From NCBI RefSeq assembly GCF_021155765.1, contig NC_060108.1:14905025-14969024 (forward strand): a stretch of 64,000 bases of DNA, given 5' to 3'. Shown one piece after another: positions 24,701 through 37,820 of the stretch (position 1 is the first letter of the stretch; the number at the start of each line of letters is the position of its first letter). Source of the stretch: Diprion similis. Taxonomy: Eukaryota; Arthropoda; Insecta; Hymenoptera; Diprionidae. A program made the position numbers and the translations under genes. The notes below the pieces were generated by a model. That model had not been told where the DNA came from, searched no databases, and saw only the letters and a program-made list of their open reading frames with translations.

Positions 24701-27700
24701 CTTTTCATTTTAAAAATTTATTTTTTGTCACACGGAAATGAGAAAACAAATGAAAATTTATTACAGGCGAGAGAGTCTCGTCACGGAAAACGAGATTGAG
24801 AATAAGGCTGACCCAAGTACCGAGATTATCTTCTCTTCTAACGCACACTTGCGCCCATCAGCGGAGCATTTCCACATCCATGAATAATTCCATAACCGTT
24901 CGCAGAGAAGCGAGGCCCAAGCTAGGCAAAGTCTGCAGAGAATCTGCGACGACTCTTCCTGAAAACAGTAGTAGGGAGGCAATTGGCCCGGCCATATTCG
25001 CATCGTCCGCTACGCTTTGCTTCGCACCGATTGCGCAATAGCTGATCGAATGTCGCGTGAACAAGAATCCAACATTTGCCGCTTAATCATCAATTTGTAA
25101 TCGCAGGTTGCGTGCAGCGTTCTCGGCTTCACCGCCAGGCTTGGCTCATTGTCAGTGATTCCGAGGCAAGGTTTCTCTCCGGAGGATGGCCACAAAGGAG
25201 CCAGAGAGAGGCTGTCTGAACGCTCATTATTTCCCAATCGATTTCAGATCGAAATGGAACGTTTGCTGATTTATTTCCGATTTTCGTCATTCGTTGCCAG
25301 CTGATAGATACGAGACATGTATGATTCAGATCTTAACGAGACAACGCGATTCAGCGATGTTTGTTTTACTTATTTTCTGTATAGCAGTTTCAACGGTATT
25401 ACGGAGAAGTATATAATTACTTATCTTTGTCACTCGTCAAAAAATCAACTTTGTTAATCGAGATAAATAGAAGTAGAGCTTACCTGGCGCAAGGAAATTG
25501 ATGGATAACCGATTTTGCGTTTTGTCTGTTACATTGAAATGTACGAATTTAGCCTGAAAGATAAACATTTCTTTGGAAAACAACTCATGTGTTTGATGAG
25601 TGTACGCATACTTGTTCTGGGAAAACGGCTTCTGACTCAGATTAGAAGTATTGAAACTTGTCCTCATTACTGCAAAAGCCTGACACGTCTTGGAGTCGAA
25701 GAGTAAACGAGGATTCTCGATGTTTGAGCTGACATGTTCAATAAGCGGAAGTCACGACGACGATACAGCCGCTCGTCAACGGCGCGTAAACCAACCTTGG
25801 AGTTTCTCGGCGTTCGTAAATCGGTATAAATATGTCGTGATCGGAATGTTAAATTCGCTCGCTACGCTACTATCGTCGAGTAATACGTAAACAGATTATT
25901 AATCTTCGTTTTGATGATGAGGGGAAAACAGAAGAATTATTCCTCTTCAGCTATCCGCGGATTTTTCTACCGTATCTCGAATCACGTTCCTTCGATTCGA
26001 TCTCGTATAAAAAATTATTTATTGGTATGAATTTAAATTCGTGAACGAAGTTCCGGTTCGACCTAATTTTGGAGCCAAATTATTTTCAGTAAATTTCAGT
26101 GACTTGTACAATCAAGTTCGGGAAATCGGCAAATTATAACCGGAACTTGGATACAGGACCTACGTAATTCCATTTCATGCTTCTACAGATGTACACGTTC
26201 AATATGTTTGCGCTTTCGTGTCAATTCGTCTTACGTAATGATTTTTTGCCAAATCACTATATCTCCAGACCCGCGTTTGTTCCTCCATATTATCGGAATT
26301 ATTATTGATCGGTGAATAGACATTCCTGTACACTTGCCTACAGATACATTAATTTGATGTTACTTTTACTGCTATAATAACGTTATAAATAGCTGCTCAG
26401 TATTAAATCTACCTGAAATATTTCTATTCAAAGAATATGAAAAAGCATTGAGAATATTTCATAATATCGCGCAACTACGGCGATGACCAGTAACGTGGTT
26501 GAAAAATTATTGCAATTTTTCAATTATCGTACTTGGGAAATGAAATTGGCAATTTCGACGTAACGTTCGCTTCGTCAACGTTGCAGAGTACATGTATATA
26601 TGCTATTGTATATTTTTACATCAATAGAAGACGTATAAAATTTGTACAAGTGGGTTCAACGGACCGGTTTGTACGACACCTGATTGATTGTGTAATTTTC
26701 CATCCAAATATCATTTCCGGTTTCCACTTACCTGGAGTTACGTCATAGCAACATTCGCAGACTCTAGAACCAGAAGCAGACTCTAGACGGTAGAAATAAA
26801 TAAATTGTATGAATGAATAAATAATTTCGAGGTATTGATAAATGGAACGATATTGTTTGAGGTTTTCATAATAACGATTATTTGCTTAACAACAATAACA
26901 GTAGACCCGATTCGATGTTTTTTAGCTGGCGGATTTTGAATTTAATTCACGCGTATGTATACCATTCGATATATCGCGCTATCTCTAAAAGAAATTACAA
27001 TGCCCAGAATTAAGACACAACTGTCCTCTTTAGACCTTATCAGTTAAGAGCATTTGCCAAAACTATTCAGATATCGTGTTTTATCCGCTTAGTCTAGCCT
27101 ACTTTGATATCTGTTGTGGATTTAGAACTCACGAGTCACTTCATTTTCTCACGCTTTGTGATGTAAGTACGAACATAGTTTCTCGCTCCTCATTTCAATT
27201 CACACGACACTCTGACCGCGGCACGTTTTTTTAGATAAAGAAGAAATAAATATTTGGCGTAAACAGCGCTTTGCACCTGAAGAGTTTGATAAGAAATAAT
27301 CAATTTATTTGCTAAAAAAATTTCAAAATTCAATGTCAATTTAACAGGACCGAAGTTATAAAATGTAATTTTATATACGACGTATGTGGTGATAATTTAG
27401 GAAGATAATACTTTATGCGTTCACAGGTAATCTTTCATTTGCTTTCATAATCTTTTTTTTATTTCACCGGGTGTTAACCCCAATTCCAAATCTTAGGATA
27501 ACGTTCATTAACACACATTCGGTGCAGTTCTGTCTTATGCGGCGTTTTACGACACATTCAGTGAAACAACAAGGAACAGACAGTAAAATCACACCACGAA
27601 TTAATCTGCAGGACAATTGAAATTGAATCTAATCCGTGATAAGTTGTAACGTTAATTAGAGCTGCTCCTGATTGTTATTTTTTCGCTACGACTTTCCGTA

Positions 27701-30700
27701 GCTGCAGCGCGATGAATTATTGCATCAACGAGATGCGATATGTTGTGTATTTTCTTCGTGATGCTGCAGAAACCTGATGCGCAATTTTCAAATCTTGATT
27801 ACAAAGTGCATCGCTCTCTTGAATCTCAACAAACATCATTTATTCATCTCGAGAGTCTCACAAGTATCGCTCATTTCTTTTGTTTTTTTGCTCGTTTACA
27901 ATCCACCGATTCAAACGCTAATCTGATCAATTTTCAAGATGGAAAAGTGAGAAAAAAATTATTTTTTTTGTTTTTGTTAATTGCGCTCCTCGTGCTCATT
28001 CCCATTCTTCGCTTTTTCTCTTCAGACTAGACGCAGCGTATATGTGGAAATGGATATTTTATTAGACTGCGTGTATTCAGTGTTTTTCCATCGATACCGG
28101 TTTGAAAAAAAAGGACAGAAAAAAAATAATTATATACGTACCGGGCAAGCGTGGTCATTGAAACCATCGGAATGTCTTAATTGATATTTTAAGTTTGGGT
28201 TGTTTTTCTCTTCATTTCGGTTCAAGCTAATGCTCTCTGCTTTGCCGTGCGTTCCATTACGTGGAAATGAGACTTATAGAATGACAATGAAAATAAATCA
28301 TAACAATCGAATAACTGCGCGGTCATAGATTGTGAAAATAATTTCACTTGTACCGGCGCTTTTTTCGTATCATTCGATACACTCACGATCGAAGTTAATT
28401 CCAAGTTGAACAGGAAAATTAAATTGAAATCAACTATTAGACTCGTTGCCTAACTAATTCCTCTGCCATATGATAATTATATTACTCGTCGATTGAATTC
28501 AAGCTACCAATAAATATATGACTTCGCAGATGTCCAATATTCCGATCGACATGTCGGCGAGTTTATTTAATTTCTACACACACTCCTGATCCTTCATGTA
28601 CAATACCCATGTTTATTTTTTAAAACTGGTAGTACCCGTGGTGCATATATTTAGATGAAAAACCACGAACACTTGTAGGATTTATTTTCACCGTCTTCTG
28701 TACAAAGAAATTTGTTTATTTTTACGTCTAGCATTTTCCATTATTTGTACAGCTATTTACATCTTGTTACAGGCGATACGAGGCGTTTTCTATATTAATC
28801 CAACGTGTCGTCAGATACGTTGAATTTTCCATCCTCCCAGGATGCCTTGTACGAAATGTAACTGTAAAAGTCACGAGTGACCTGTGACGTATGGAGGTTT
28901 TTAAGAAAATTCGTCACGACTCCAGACTTTGAGCTAATTGTTTCAATTTACTTCTGGTTATCGGTAATTTACAGATATTAATAGTAAACATGTGTAGCTT
29001 TATGACACAGCACGTGATTTCACTGTACATTGACACAAAATTAAATTGACGATGAGTGGTTTGAAACGGTGATCGGTAATTGGTGATACGGTATATAAGT
29101 AGTATAACAATATGAATGTATTGAAAAGATTACCATTATTGGACGGAATGACTTTCATGTCGTTCGTTACTCGGATTTCAATTTTTCTGGTCTCTAACCG
29201 TCTTCGAAGCCTCGCATGTCTTATATGACCAGCAGAAATTTGAAAAGAAAAAAAGCAACTGAGTTTTGAATTCGTCAAAGTCGACTCGCCCTTGCGTCCT
29301 CAACTTAAATCTCTGCAACTTACCCACGTTTTGAAATGGAAAATAAAGTCAACGGGGCCAGTAAGAATCCTGGGGACGTTACTGAGCGGACTCGTGAAGT
29401 TAAATCACCTCTTATTATTCGTTGCGTCAGCGGTGGGCGCAAAGCTTTCGTAATATCTACGTTTATATTAACAAGACGAAAGATTGCCGTTTTATTCTAT
29501 TGCCGGCTGTAATGCAAGCGAATACAGGCATAATACACGCCTGCGTACATCTGTAACATATTATACGTATACATGATTTTTTTATTCATTATAATTTTTA
29601 TTATTCTTCTTCGTACGGATTCTCACATCCAGTTAAATTCAATTATTCTACTCCCGAGTTACATTTTTATCAGTACTTCTTCGTTATACGCGAATGGAAG
29701 TTATTGTCAAATGCAAATCGAGCGTGAATGTCTACAGGAAGTTGTTCGAACGTACAACCTGAAACTTGTTTTCGATTATTCCCCTGGTCAAGTCCTACTA
29801 CGTGTTGTATTATTATTTTCATTGAAAAAATATTATTTTGTTTGACACAAAGCATACGCCGCACACGTGTCTCAACTTTCATATACGTTATATCTACATA
29901 TACGTCAATTCTTCAAGCAGGCCTGCTGCAGCCATGCAGTGACAACACAAGGCGGTATCAAATTGTAATATTTCGAGAAAAAACAAAAATTTGTGCGGTA
30001 GAAGATTGGACAGTTTGATACATACTGTTTTGCTTCTCCTCTTCGGGAAATAATGAGTTATTTTCTTTTTTCTCGTGTATGTTGCGTACATAAGAATGAA
30101 AATGACTAAAATGACTAGATAAATTTTTCCAACTAAGCTGAACAAATAACTCAAAATTGCCGAAATGCTGTTCACGTTCCTGAAATATAATCCCATTGCC
30201 TTCAGCACGGTTATGCTTCACACGCTTGTAAAACAACGATACCTATTCATACGTGAAAACGAATCACGTTCAACTCTTGTTTGCGCAAGATACTATACAG
30301 AGGCCATTAAGTGCAGAGTCCGACAGGGACAATCGGTAGTAACTATTGATTTATTGGCTGCATGTTTGATTGTAAGTAGGTACCTCGAAAATATCGGTCC
30401 TCGGTTCTGTCTACGAATTTCTTTTCACTCACATTACAATTGGCTTTCGTTATTTGTCTTGAAGTAATCCGAGAATATTACAAGCCAATGATGCTTTAAA
30501 AAAAAAAAGAGTAGCGTCAAGATGGGGAAACTAATACAATCCGTTTGGTGTATATACTCTTCGAATACTTGATGCTCTGAAGGGCGAATTTTTTTGTTCA
30601 GCTGTTGAGAAAAAAAAAGTGGACAAACCGATCGATCCAGTCTTCTTCCGCTATAGATGATCGAATGTTGGCGATACGAGGGAAATTTGAAATTTTTAAC

Positions 30701-33338
30701 TTGCGGTAAGATTTTGGATTGCTGAATCTGCTGTGTGCAAATATTTTGAGAGCACGTTTTTACAACGCATATGTGGAAAAATATTTTGCCGTATAAATTG
30801 GAATCGAATAACGAATTAGTAGCCAATGACGTACGCGGATCTCTTTTAAGTCCCAAGGTCCGATTAACACAAACTGCCGTGTCAAGAGCGAGGATGCCAA
30901 GCTGAAAGAAGGTGCTAAAAGAAGGCAACAACAAAAGTGCTAACAGTTGGAACAACCGACCGTGTATGGTGCATGTTCGTATTCGCGTTTGTAACACTTT
31001 TTCACGCGTCTATTGATGTTAAGGATTGGGATCCAAAACACAGGCATAGCGTGACCAATACGGCGTTGAAAACTGGGCAAACGGATGTTGGTTTTAGGCG
31101 AATTGCGTGAATACCGAGCCACGGAAAACTTTGTGCAAGTCAAATTCTTGGTTCTTACATTGAGTCGATGGAGAGCAAGAAACGCGATGAAATGCGACTT
31201 TTAAAATTAAATACGCCGCTCGTGAAACGACGAGAGATTTTCCTCTCCAGACGGCAGAGTGGAACGCGATAAAATCCGACATCTCTGAAATGCGATAAGC
31301 TCTGCACGAGAACCATTACGAGTTTTTGAACTGCCGCAATCGCTTGAAAAATCCTGCCGATAAATTTTAAACAGTTTATTTTTCTACCGTCTTGCATGAA
31401 ATTCTCTCTGTACGTTTTATTTCCTTCCAGCACGGCAGCGCGTTGCTTGATATTTCGGTATATTTTCATCGCGGACCTTCTTTATCAATATTTAGGCGTA
31501 GACAGGCGATATACGGATTGAGCTGAAAAGGAGAGAATCGAACCTCTGGACCACAGATTCTCCTGAAACTTCTGTGGGTGTTTTTTCGACACAAAATATG
31601 GACCTTCTGTTGCACAGTTCCATCCATTGTGCTTTTCTCCATTCGACTTACACTACGTTAGGTTGTCGAAAATTTATATTTCATGAAATAATAATATATC
31701 CGTTTACACTTGAGTCTGTAATAATCTGTTAACGAAACTTTAAGCGAGAACAATGGAAATTAATATATTTTGCAAAATACACAATAAATACACTCGATAA
31801 ACTGCTACTATAATCAATTTTAATCGGAGTGAAAAGCGATATAATGGATAAAGCTACACGTGAGAAGCGTCATATTTTGGGGCAAAGAAACATTCCTAAA
31901 AGTTTCATTGTGAGCAGAATCCATAATTTTGTGTGGAATCCATAATTTTGTCTGATACTCTCCTCGTCATAGCACTGCAGGGTCGGTATAATTTTAATTA
32001 TCGGGGAAACTGCACCATCGAGAGAAATCGATCAACCTTCGAGAAATTATCAGATCGGAATTACCACCGGATTTCTTCTTACAAAAGATATCTCTAAAAA
32101 TTCGAGGACATATCCGCATGTTTGTTAACCCGATATCCACGTCGTTGTCACCCTCGATGACCGTTGAAATCCGTGCTGTGTTTACAAGTATATGTATACA
32201 CACAGCTATTTATGGGATATTGCTTGTTCATTACATACTGCAATCGCAGCTCGTCACTCGGTAATGCGCAAATATATAATATAGAACCTACAATGTCAAC
32301 AATCGACGTTCCTTCCGACTACTTCTCGCCTTTGCACGTATTGCCCTGGCTGGGATTCCTAAGTTAAATTCAGAATTAGTTAATTGCTACTTCATGAGAA
32401 CTTGAATGAATCTTCAACTGATTTTACTGTACATTCACTTTTTGCGCTAATAACGATGTAGTTATAGATATATTGCAAGTCTGCACTCTCCAAAAGAGTG
32501 CCTGAGAACTTTGGAGACTAGGCGAACTTTTAAAAAGCATTCCGAGGAATCGCATATAGTTTGTCTTCAAAGTACAAAACTCACGTGAGAACATCTCACA
32601 TTATTCCTACAGAATCCCTTTGAATACCTTCGCGATGAATCTCGTAAGGTTGGTAACGGAAAGTCGACCTTTTGAGGACCCCTTGTACCTTTCCACATGC
32701 AAATATTTTGTCAGAATTTTCTCTAGGTTTAATGTCTATAATTTGACTAAACCATAAGTGTTTGGACAAAAACTAATTGAGGCTAAATGAATGCTTTCGG
32801 TGCAAAAAGCACCGAAAGTAAATAAGATTCTTTGATCTTGCAAGCTGACCTCACCTTCGACCAAGAATAACATGTTCCTTTCTTTTTCTCCTCTATGTTT
32901 CTACAATCTACAGTGCTAGAGCAAAGAGCAGCGGCATCGAGAGACCCGGACTGCCGAGGGGGAGACACGGAGAGTCTTCCTTCGTACACTCTAGTATCAG
33001 GTCTTCCGAGCTACGAGGAGGCTCTGCAGCAGCTCAAACAGGTTCAGGCCTTGCGGCGAGGAGTCGACCACGTGGTCGTCGATTGCGAAAAGCAGGTGGA
33101 AGCTCAGATACCGTCGCCAATTGGGTCGGCGTCTTTGAATTATGCGAACTGCGCCCAGCCTAATCAGATGTCGAGGCTGTCAGTGGCGGAGTTGCTTCAG
33201 TTTTATAAAATCCAACAGCAACAGCAGCAACAGCAACAGCCACAGCCACAGCCACAGCCACAGCTACAGCAACAGCTGCCTCCGTATCAGCAGCAGATTG
33301 AAGATGACATTCAGCAACAGGGAATAGTCAAGAACTGA
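21769..33338 (+). CDS. comm: Commissureless-family membrane protein
   Basis: Two coding exons, 21769-22051 and 32914-33338, joined in phase 1, giving 235 aa. An in-frame TAA at 21748 supports the start. The short N-terminus is followed by one membrane segment at about residues 62-86, ending in a Cys-rich patch (SCVCCMCSC) that may be palmitoylated. The cytoplasmic tail carries LPSY at 116-119 and 125-128 and LPPY at 216-219, plus a Q/P-rich stretch before the last motif. GLPSYEEAL is the family signature. In Drosophila, Commissureless sends the Slit receptor Robo to endosomes so that commissural axons cross the midline; the LPSY motif is required for sorting and can bind Nedd4-type ligases. 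The single intron is 10.9 kb. Which Comm paralogue this represents cannot be decided here. Confidence 0.85.
23311..23338. repeat. Poly(A) run
   Basis: AAAAAGAAA followed by an uninterrupted A run. No retroposed gene was recognised immediately before it. Confidence 0.85.
24257..24278. repeat. Poly(G) run
   Basis: Twenty-two consecutive G on the plus strand. This is rare in AT-rich insect DNA; its length is prone to sequencing error, and such a tract can form G-quadruplex structure. Confidence 0.9.
32794..32818. other. Perfect 10-bp hairpin near the comm exon 2 acceptor
   Basis: CTTTCGGTGC, a five-A loop, then GCACCGAAAG. It lies about 95 bases before the splice acceptor of the second commissureless exon. 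Function unknown. Confidence 0.6.
33214..33290 (+). repeat. CAG/CCA coding repeat
   Basis: Imperfect CAG/CAA and CCA repeat within the last comm exon, encoding a run of glutamines followed by alternating Q and P. Likely variable in length between individuals. Confidence 0.8.
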
Positions 33339-35945
33339 CAAATGGCGGTATTAAAAACGGCGTAAATATTTGATGCAACAACAGAACCAGCTTTTCATAT
33401 TTGATCGGAATGAAGTGTTCAATTGTGGCAACATTGATGTAATATGTGGGAGAGCTGGATATGAGACGGTCGATTTGGTACAAATATTAAGGACTCGATT
33501 GTGATAAACGTTGAAGCGACAAAAATTTACGTAAATAATAATGGAATTGGAAATAACAGTCGTTATTAACGCGCAAATGTAAGATAGTCAACTAACGCGG
33601 CAGGAATGTCAATTATGCATCAGTTCAACTATTTTATTATCATCGTTCTAGAAAAAAAATTGTCCAAGAATATCTGCACATACGTTAGACTGTATTTTGT
33701 CATTAAAACAATCAATTGATGTATACGTACCACATACTGCGCATACATATATATACTACCTATATACATCTCGACGCGCATCGATTTTGGACTTTTTCAT
33801 CACTGAAACACGAGTCACTTTACCTAATTAATCGTAAATTCTGCGAATTCCGGTTGTTTCTTGCGAATCAAGTGTACCTATAACCATATCGGATATGATA
33901 AAGCAACAATTATTCTTACACCGTGAGCAACACGCAACGCACATTTCGTCTCCAGCGTATGACCGAGGATAATATTGAATTCTCATTTCACACTACCTCA
34001 ATTACTGCTGTATGTATATAGTTTAGGAAAAGGCGCCGCAGGCACATTCATGTAACATTGGGATGTTTCGTTCTCTATTTCTTCATTGATCAATTTTTTT
34101 ACGAGCAACTCATGCTTCCTTATATTTAAACGTCCACCATCGTAATATGTACACAGGAAATTCGGAGGTTTCATCGAATACAAGAAAAAAGAGACGTGAC
34201 TGTGCGATCAGTGATGTAGTTTTCAACAAATTTTGCGAGAACGTACCGAGTTCTTTTTTTGCGAGAATACGTGACTATAACAACAACGGTAATACTAGTG
34301 ATATAATGTTAACGACACATATCATAGAAGACGTATGAATAATCGCGTAGACACCGACGGCCGAGGGAATTAAATTTTCCTTTGTGATGACGAACAGGTA
34401 ATCCTCGAAGTAGAAAAAACAACTTTTCGAATGTCTCATGCAATTTATTTATCGAATTATCTGGAGCAATATATATATATATATATATAATTATTTACTG
34501 TGACGAAGGATAGAAAAAAAATTGCATTGGAGAACATACATGCATAGGCTGTAATATTATATAATAGGTATAGGTAAACGTACATACATATTAGACGATA
34601 ATAATTAACACAGATAATTTTGTTGTTATTCGTGTAACAGTGTCAAGTGTCGTCTTATGGACGTAAAATTGTGATATTACCATGTATTTATTACATAAGT
34701 ATAATACACGTTAGATGCGGTACATAGGTACGTACTTGCAGCATATTTAGTAATGGCCCATCAAAATAAGCACAACAATTTGTTATGATTATTATACAAG
34801 ATATAATTTATTCTACGACAGTATATTGTGTGTTGTAATACATGATATATCTACCTATACCTAATTTTTTTTTACAGCAACAATAATAATGATAATAATA
34901 AAATTAATATGAAAAATGAGAAGGTTTGTATTTGCATGTAACTAATTATTGTTTCAGATGTAACCGATAGTTTTTCATTAGTTATACTTCGGCTCGTCAT
35001 GGTAACTCAGACGTCTGTGTAATTTACTCTAGACGTTTAACATTCCAAGAAATCTGTTCATTTCATACAATATCTAGTCAAAGGTTCTAAAAGATGACAA
35101 CTTGTAGAAGGTCGCAGAAATAGTCTACAGTAAAAACTAAATGGCAATTGAGTTCCAGAACAATTTGTTCTCTGTTTTCTTTCATTCCTCTTTTCATATC
35201 CTATTCTTGTTGTAACCGATGATGACAAGTAGTGCGTAAAATTGTAACAGCTGCCAGAAGTGATAATCACCAGGGCACAACAGACGGCGAAACAAATGAA
35301 TAAATTATTTCTCCGACGTAAGTTTCGCTTCATACTTAGAGATTTCGTTGTGGTTAAATTGTCGAAAGAAGGAAAAAAAAGGATAAAATCGCCTCGACAA
35401 TAACATGTAAAACCCTGAAATCCAGCGCGCCGATTTATAATTGTATTTTCAAGGTTCGGTGTGGGCACGAGGACTGGACTAATTATATTCACGCCCCAAT
35501 GACTGAGGTACTTATTACGCCTTTTGGAGTATCGGCAAATAATTGCAGTTAGCAAATCCTGGCAAGAGAGCAACGAAAATTGTGCCACTTCATTACCATT
35601 CGCTTTGTACCACGCGCTGCACAAGGACGAGATGATAATTGAAAATTATATTGCACGTTTATCCTCCACGTGTGTATGTTGTAATTATAATGCAACGTTT
35701 CGATCACCGCGGGTCGCCTTACTCTGGATATCGGTCAGTCCGGCCTCGGGATTGCCTTTGATTAAATCGTTCCATGGTACTCATTGTCTGTGGCATAGTT
35801 ATCTATGACAGGCGAAGCATGGGTAGGTGTATATACATGATTTTGCCTACGGCGACTGCGCGTACGCGAATCAAAGAGTCATGTGATCAATTATTATACA
35901 CTTGCAAATCGCTACGTACGTACAATAGACTTTGCAACCCCTTTA
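33339..35945. other. Intergenic region after the commissureless-family gene
   Basis: AT-rich DNA, including an (AT)n tract at about 34469-34489. A 188-codon minus-strand open frame (35624-35058) has no recognisable domain and no splice support, and is probably chance. The 3'UTR of the comm gene should occupy the left end. Confidence 0.5.
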
Positions 35946-35946
35946 T

Positions 35947-36216
35947 GAGGACCCTCAAGTGAAATTCTAGCCCTATGATACACGTTTGCTAAAAGCTACT
36001 GATTTTTTCGTGCACAGTTTTGGATAGGAAATGATGTCCAACGTCGAAAAATGATTTTGGCAAAATTTTCGCCGTGTTCGAAATTGTTATTTTTCAACGA
36101 AACAGAATTATGCAAAATTCATGCTTGAAGTTGTTCGGAGTATGTCCTCCTTCGATAAAATCAGCAGCTTTTAGCAAACGTGTATCATAGGGCTAGAATT
36201 TCACTTGCGGGTCTCC
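35947..36216. mobile_element. Fold-back element with 41-bp perfect inverted arms
   Basis: The arms at 35957-35997 and 36166-36206 are perfect reverse complements over 41 bases, separated by 168 bases. Weaker pairing extends to AGGACCC on the left and GGGTCTCC on the right. No coding content. The perfect arms suggest a recent insertion of a non-autonomous DNA transposon. Confidence 0.75.
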
Positions 36217-37819
36217 TTAAAATATCGAACATGTCTTGTTTTATCTCAGAGGACACATTCAGCGTGCTTATTTTGGTTTATACATTCTTGAACTCATTTC
36301 TCTAGGTGATGTCAAAGATTATAAAAATGAATGATCATTGCTCAGGATCTACTAGAAAATTATTATTGCAGTACTCGTAAAACATTTTGTACGTAGTTCA
36401 AATTACACGCTATTCGGGACATTGCGTTAACGGTGATCCGAATATCATGCTTACATCGACATACTTTAATTGTATCAAGGTTTATTAAGTTAATAAATTC
36501 CTCAGTCATGAAATATAATTGATGCGATATAAAATATACGATACGCCATTGCTTCAAATATGTACAACAGTAAATAGTACAAATATCTAGACATGTCGGT
36601 GTACAGAGTCTGTTTGTCTCTAAGAAAAAGGGGAAAAAAGAATTCACGTAACACGTTGGCAGCTGTTGAATTTTAGGTAGCACATCAAAAGCTGGTCAAA
36701 TAAATGATATCTGTCAAATGCTTGATAAATAGTATATTATTTGAAAATTGAAGTCGACCTTGTCGAAAAATGTGGAAACAATTGCCGTATGAATTACTTG
36801 ATAAAAAATTCCTCATTAATTAATGTCCCACTTCCATACCGCCTTACATGCTTTACGCCTACGGCTTGCGCTCAAGTACACTTGCCTACATTCAGGCGCA
36901 TTGCAGAAAATCGCTTAGTTTAAATGCGTACAAATATATTTTCTCTAGATCCTTAATACGTTTATTATACATGTATTTTCTTGCGATTTCTTCTGGAACA
37001 GAATCCACCAGGATGTGTAAAACCCATATACGCTTAACAATATTGGACTCTGCATTATCTGGGTATACGCGATGAGTGATGGTAGCGTCGGTTCCTGTCG
37101 CCTTCACATACCGACCGTTTGCTGACTTGAGTCGCGCTCTCGTCCATTTCCCATAAGGCTGGCAGTCTTTAGATATCTTCAGCCAATGACAGAATTAACG
37201 GTATCAGTGTCTATGGCTCAAGAAGGAGGCATCATTCGACTACGCATTAGTGCGAAAAACCGCCATTCCAATGACAGCAGCAGCACCGTTCAGCGAGCGA
37301 GTGGCGGCGTACCTGCTGCTCTACTTTTACGGAACTCCGTTGAAACGTTCCATGGCGTCATAGTCGTTCAAGTCGTGAGAAATGTGACATTTAGGATCAC
37401 CAGAAGATAATCGGAAAGTTTTTGAGCGTGATTCAAAAGTGTTGTGAACGAAAAGATTTATGTGACAAATATTCCGGTGCCAAACGGGTCTCGGCAAAGC
37501 TTTGACGAACGTCCAAACTAACTCCGCTGCGCGGACAGAGTGAACTGCTCGAATAACAAGCTGTTATGACAGAAGGCGATCTCTTTTGATTTGGCCTAAT
37601 TTGTATTTGTTTCATCTGATTTATCGACTTTCTCCCAAGAAATACTCGCTCGTAAACAACGAGGTAAGCCGCCAACAATCAAAGTCTTCGCCATAACCCC
37701 ATTCTTGTGCTTATCAAAATGATCAGTTATTCTCCCCGCATTTTTTACAAACATTTCATGGAACTTTGGTTAAGTAACACATGAATCAAATTTTTATTGT
37801 TTCTTTCTTCCGTGTCCAG
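36217..37819. other. Upstream region of the BTB zinc-finger gene
   Basis: No coding sequence recognised. Because the first coding exon of the BTB gene begins with a splice acceptor one base before its ATG, a non-coding first exon and promoter must lie here or further upstream. The more CpG-rich stretch at about 37080-37700 is the best candidate. Confidence 0.45.
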
Positions 37820-37820
37820 A

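Larger units (their letters stand above)
22052..32913 (+). other. 10.9 kb intron of the commissureless-family gene
   Basis: Starts GTGAGAG and ends CTACAATCTACAG. No nested gene is recognised. Open frames up to 187 codons occur on both strands without a known domain or a consistent splice pattern. The intron contains an A run (23311-23338), a G run (24257-24278), a 19-bp direct repeat (31917-31954) and a short hairpin (32794-32818). If it is not removed, translation continues for about 22 more codons after the exon, to the stop ending at 22119. Confidence 0.6.

Noticed and set aside
30434-30997. 187-codon minus-strand open frame inside the comm intron
   Set aside because: Begins with a hydrophobic stretch like a signal peptide, but the rest resembles random translation, and overlapping frames on the other strand are also open.
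31530-31580. tRNA-like T-loop on the minus strand (GGTTCGATTCTC)
   Set aside because: The T-arm motif is present, but no D-arm, anticodon arm or paired acceptor stem could be placed in the preceding 60 bases. At best a tRNA-derived fragment.
35058-35624. 188-codon minus-strand open frame
   Set aside because: No recognisable domain, an irregular Cys- and Arg-rich composition, and no splice context or coding-like bias. Probably chance.
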